Positions 15,743-16,052 of a stretch of DNA of 16,052 nucleotides are shown one piece after another. Position 1 is the stretch's first letter, and each line of letters starts with the position of its first letter. The translations under genes and the position numbers were made by a program. The notes beneath the pieces were generated by a model that searched no databases, was not told where the DNA came from, and saw only the letters and a program-made list of their open reading frames with translations. Origin of the DNA: Deinococcus marmoris DSM 12784 (lineage in GTDB: Bacteria; Deinococcota; Deinococci; Deinococcales; Deinococcaceae); NCBI RefSeq assembly GCF_000701405.1, contig NZ_JNIV01000096.1:1-16052 (forward strand). The letters are read 5' to 3'.

Positions 15743-16052
15743 ATGAAGTCCAACGCTTTCAGTCAACCTCTTCAACATGACGCCGCCGATTTCTGGCAGC
15801 TCTTCAAAACCAGCACCTGTGCCGTTCAGCGTCGTAGAGCGCAATTCTTTGCGCTCCTGGCAGAAGGACGCTCCCTTCCTGACCTGTTAGCGCTCACCCG
15901 CTACAGTCGGATGAGCGCTTACACCCTGCTCGCCCGGTATCACGCTCAGGGCCTGGACGGTCTCGCGGATGCACGACACGGCAATACAGGTGCACCCACG
16001 CTGTTAACGCCAGATGAGCAGCAGCGCATGGCACTGCGACTGCGTCAGGATT
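15743..16052 (+). mobile_element. IS630-family transposase, 5' part (runs off window)
   Basis: The frame from ATG 15743 stays open to the right edge (103 codons) and encodes the N-terminal DNA-binding part of an IS630-type transposase: RRRAQFFALLAEGRSLPDL (a helix-turn-helix), LTRYSRMSAYTLLARYHAQGLDGLADARHG (second helix-turn-helix and the typical RYxxxGLxGLxD segment), then GAPTLLTPDEQQRMAL. The catalytic DDE domain would lie beyond 16052 and cannot be judged. Codon use is less G+C-biased than in the neighbours (CTT, TTA, TTT and AGA appear), in line with horizontal origin. Whether the element is intact is unknown. Confidence 0.82.

Noticed and set aside
15560..15844. Minus-strand 94-codon frame across the IS left region
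   Set aside because: It overlaps the transposase start and the tandem repeat, has no ribosome site or TANNNT box and no recognisable domain.

Overview
The window looks like a chromosomal segment of a Deinococcus-type bacterium. The evidence is the high G+C content, dense short-spaced genes on both strands, and the typical promoter layout: most genes have a TANNNT box ending 5-7 bases before the start codon and no Shine-Dalgarno sequence, which is the leaderless-mRNA arrangement common in Deinococcus. Genus is inferred from this and from gene content; no species can be named.

Layout. A perfect 17-bp hairpin (31-68) lies downstream of a minus-strand multi-cluster ferredoxin (118-1137). A 210-base divergent spacer with nested inverted repeats separates it from a plus-strand block: a ThiP-like two-domain ABC permease (1348-2895), its ABC ATPase (2948-3925), a secreted cysteine-containing protein with a CsgG-like pattern (3984-4997), and thiamine pyrophosphokinase (5023-5643). 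Then come a minus-strand secreted lipoprotein alpha/beta hydrolase (5717-7150), a single-pass membrane protein (7326-7967), and a minus-strand APH/choline-kinase-fold protein (7971-8999). Divergent from that is hemL (9073-10437), overlapping by four bases a CoA-binding protein gene (10434-10862), followed by an alpha/beta hydrolase with a damaged or ambiguous 5' end (about 10875-11662). A minus-strand NMN adenylyltransferase/Nudix fusion (11671-12771) diverges from a secreted YbjN-like protein (12861-13358), which ends in a good intrinsic terminator. Methylglyoxal synthase (13484-13897) converges on comF (13904-14527), with an unknown 174-residue gene upstream of comF (14562-15086). A 92-residue unknown (15293-15571) is followed by a short tandem repeat and the 5' part of an IS630-type transposase (15743 to the right edge).

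How the genes fit together. The clearest functional theme is thiamine: a ThiP-like permease and ATPase just upstream of the kinase that makes thiamine diphosphate, though no substrate-binding protein gene is present and no THI-box (TPP riboswitch) signature is seen. The rest is housekeeping (tetrapyrrole synthesis, NAD metabolism, methylglyoxal bypass, competence) mixed with lineage-restricted secreted or unknown proteins. I see no defence island, CRISPR array, rRNA or tRNA, and no convincing new multi-gene system. The points most worth checking are the leaderless promoter set, the apparent frameshift plus inverted repeat at the start of the 10875 hydrolase, and the structured spacers at 31-68 and 1166-1262. 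No gene-free stretch exceeds 300 bases.
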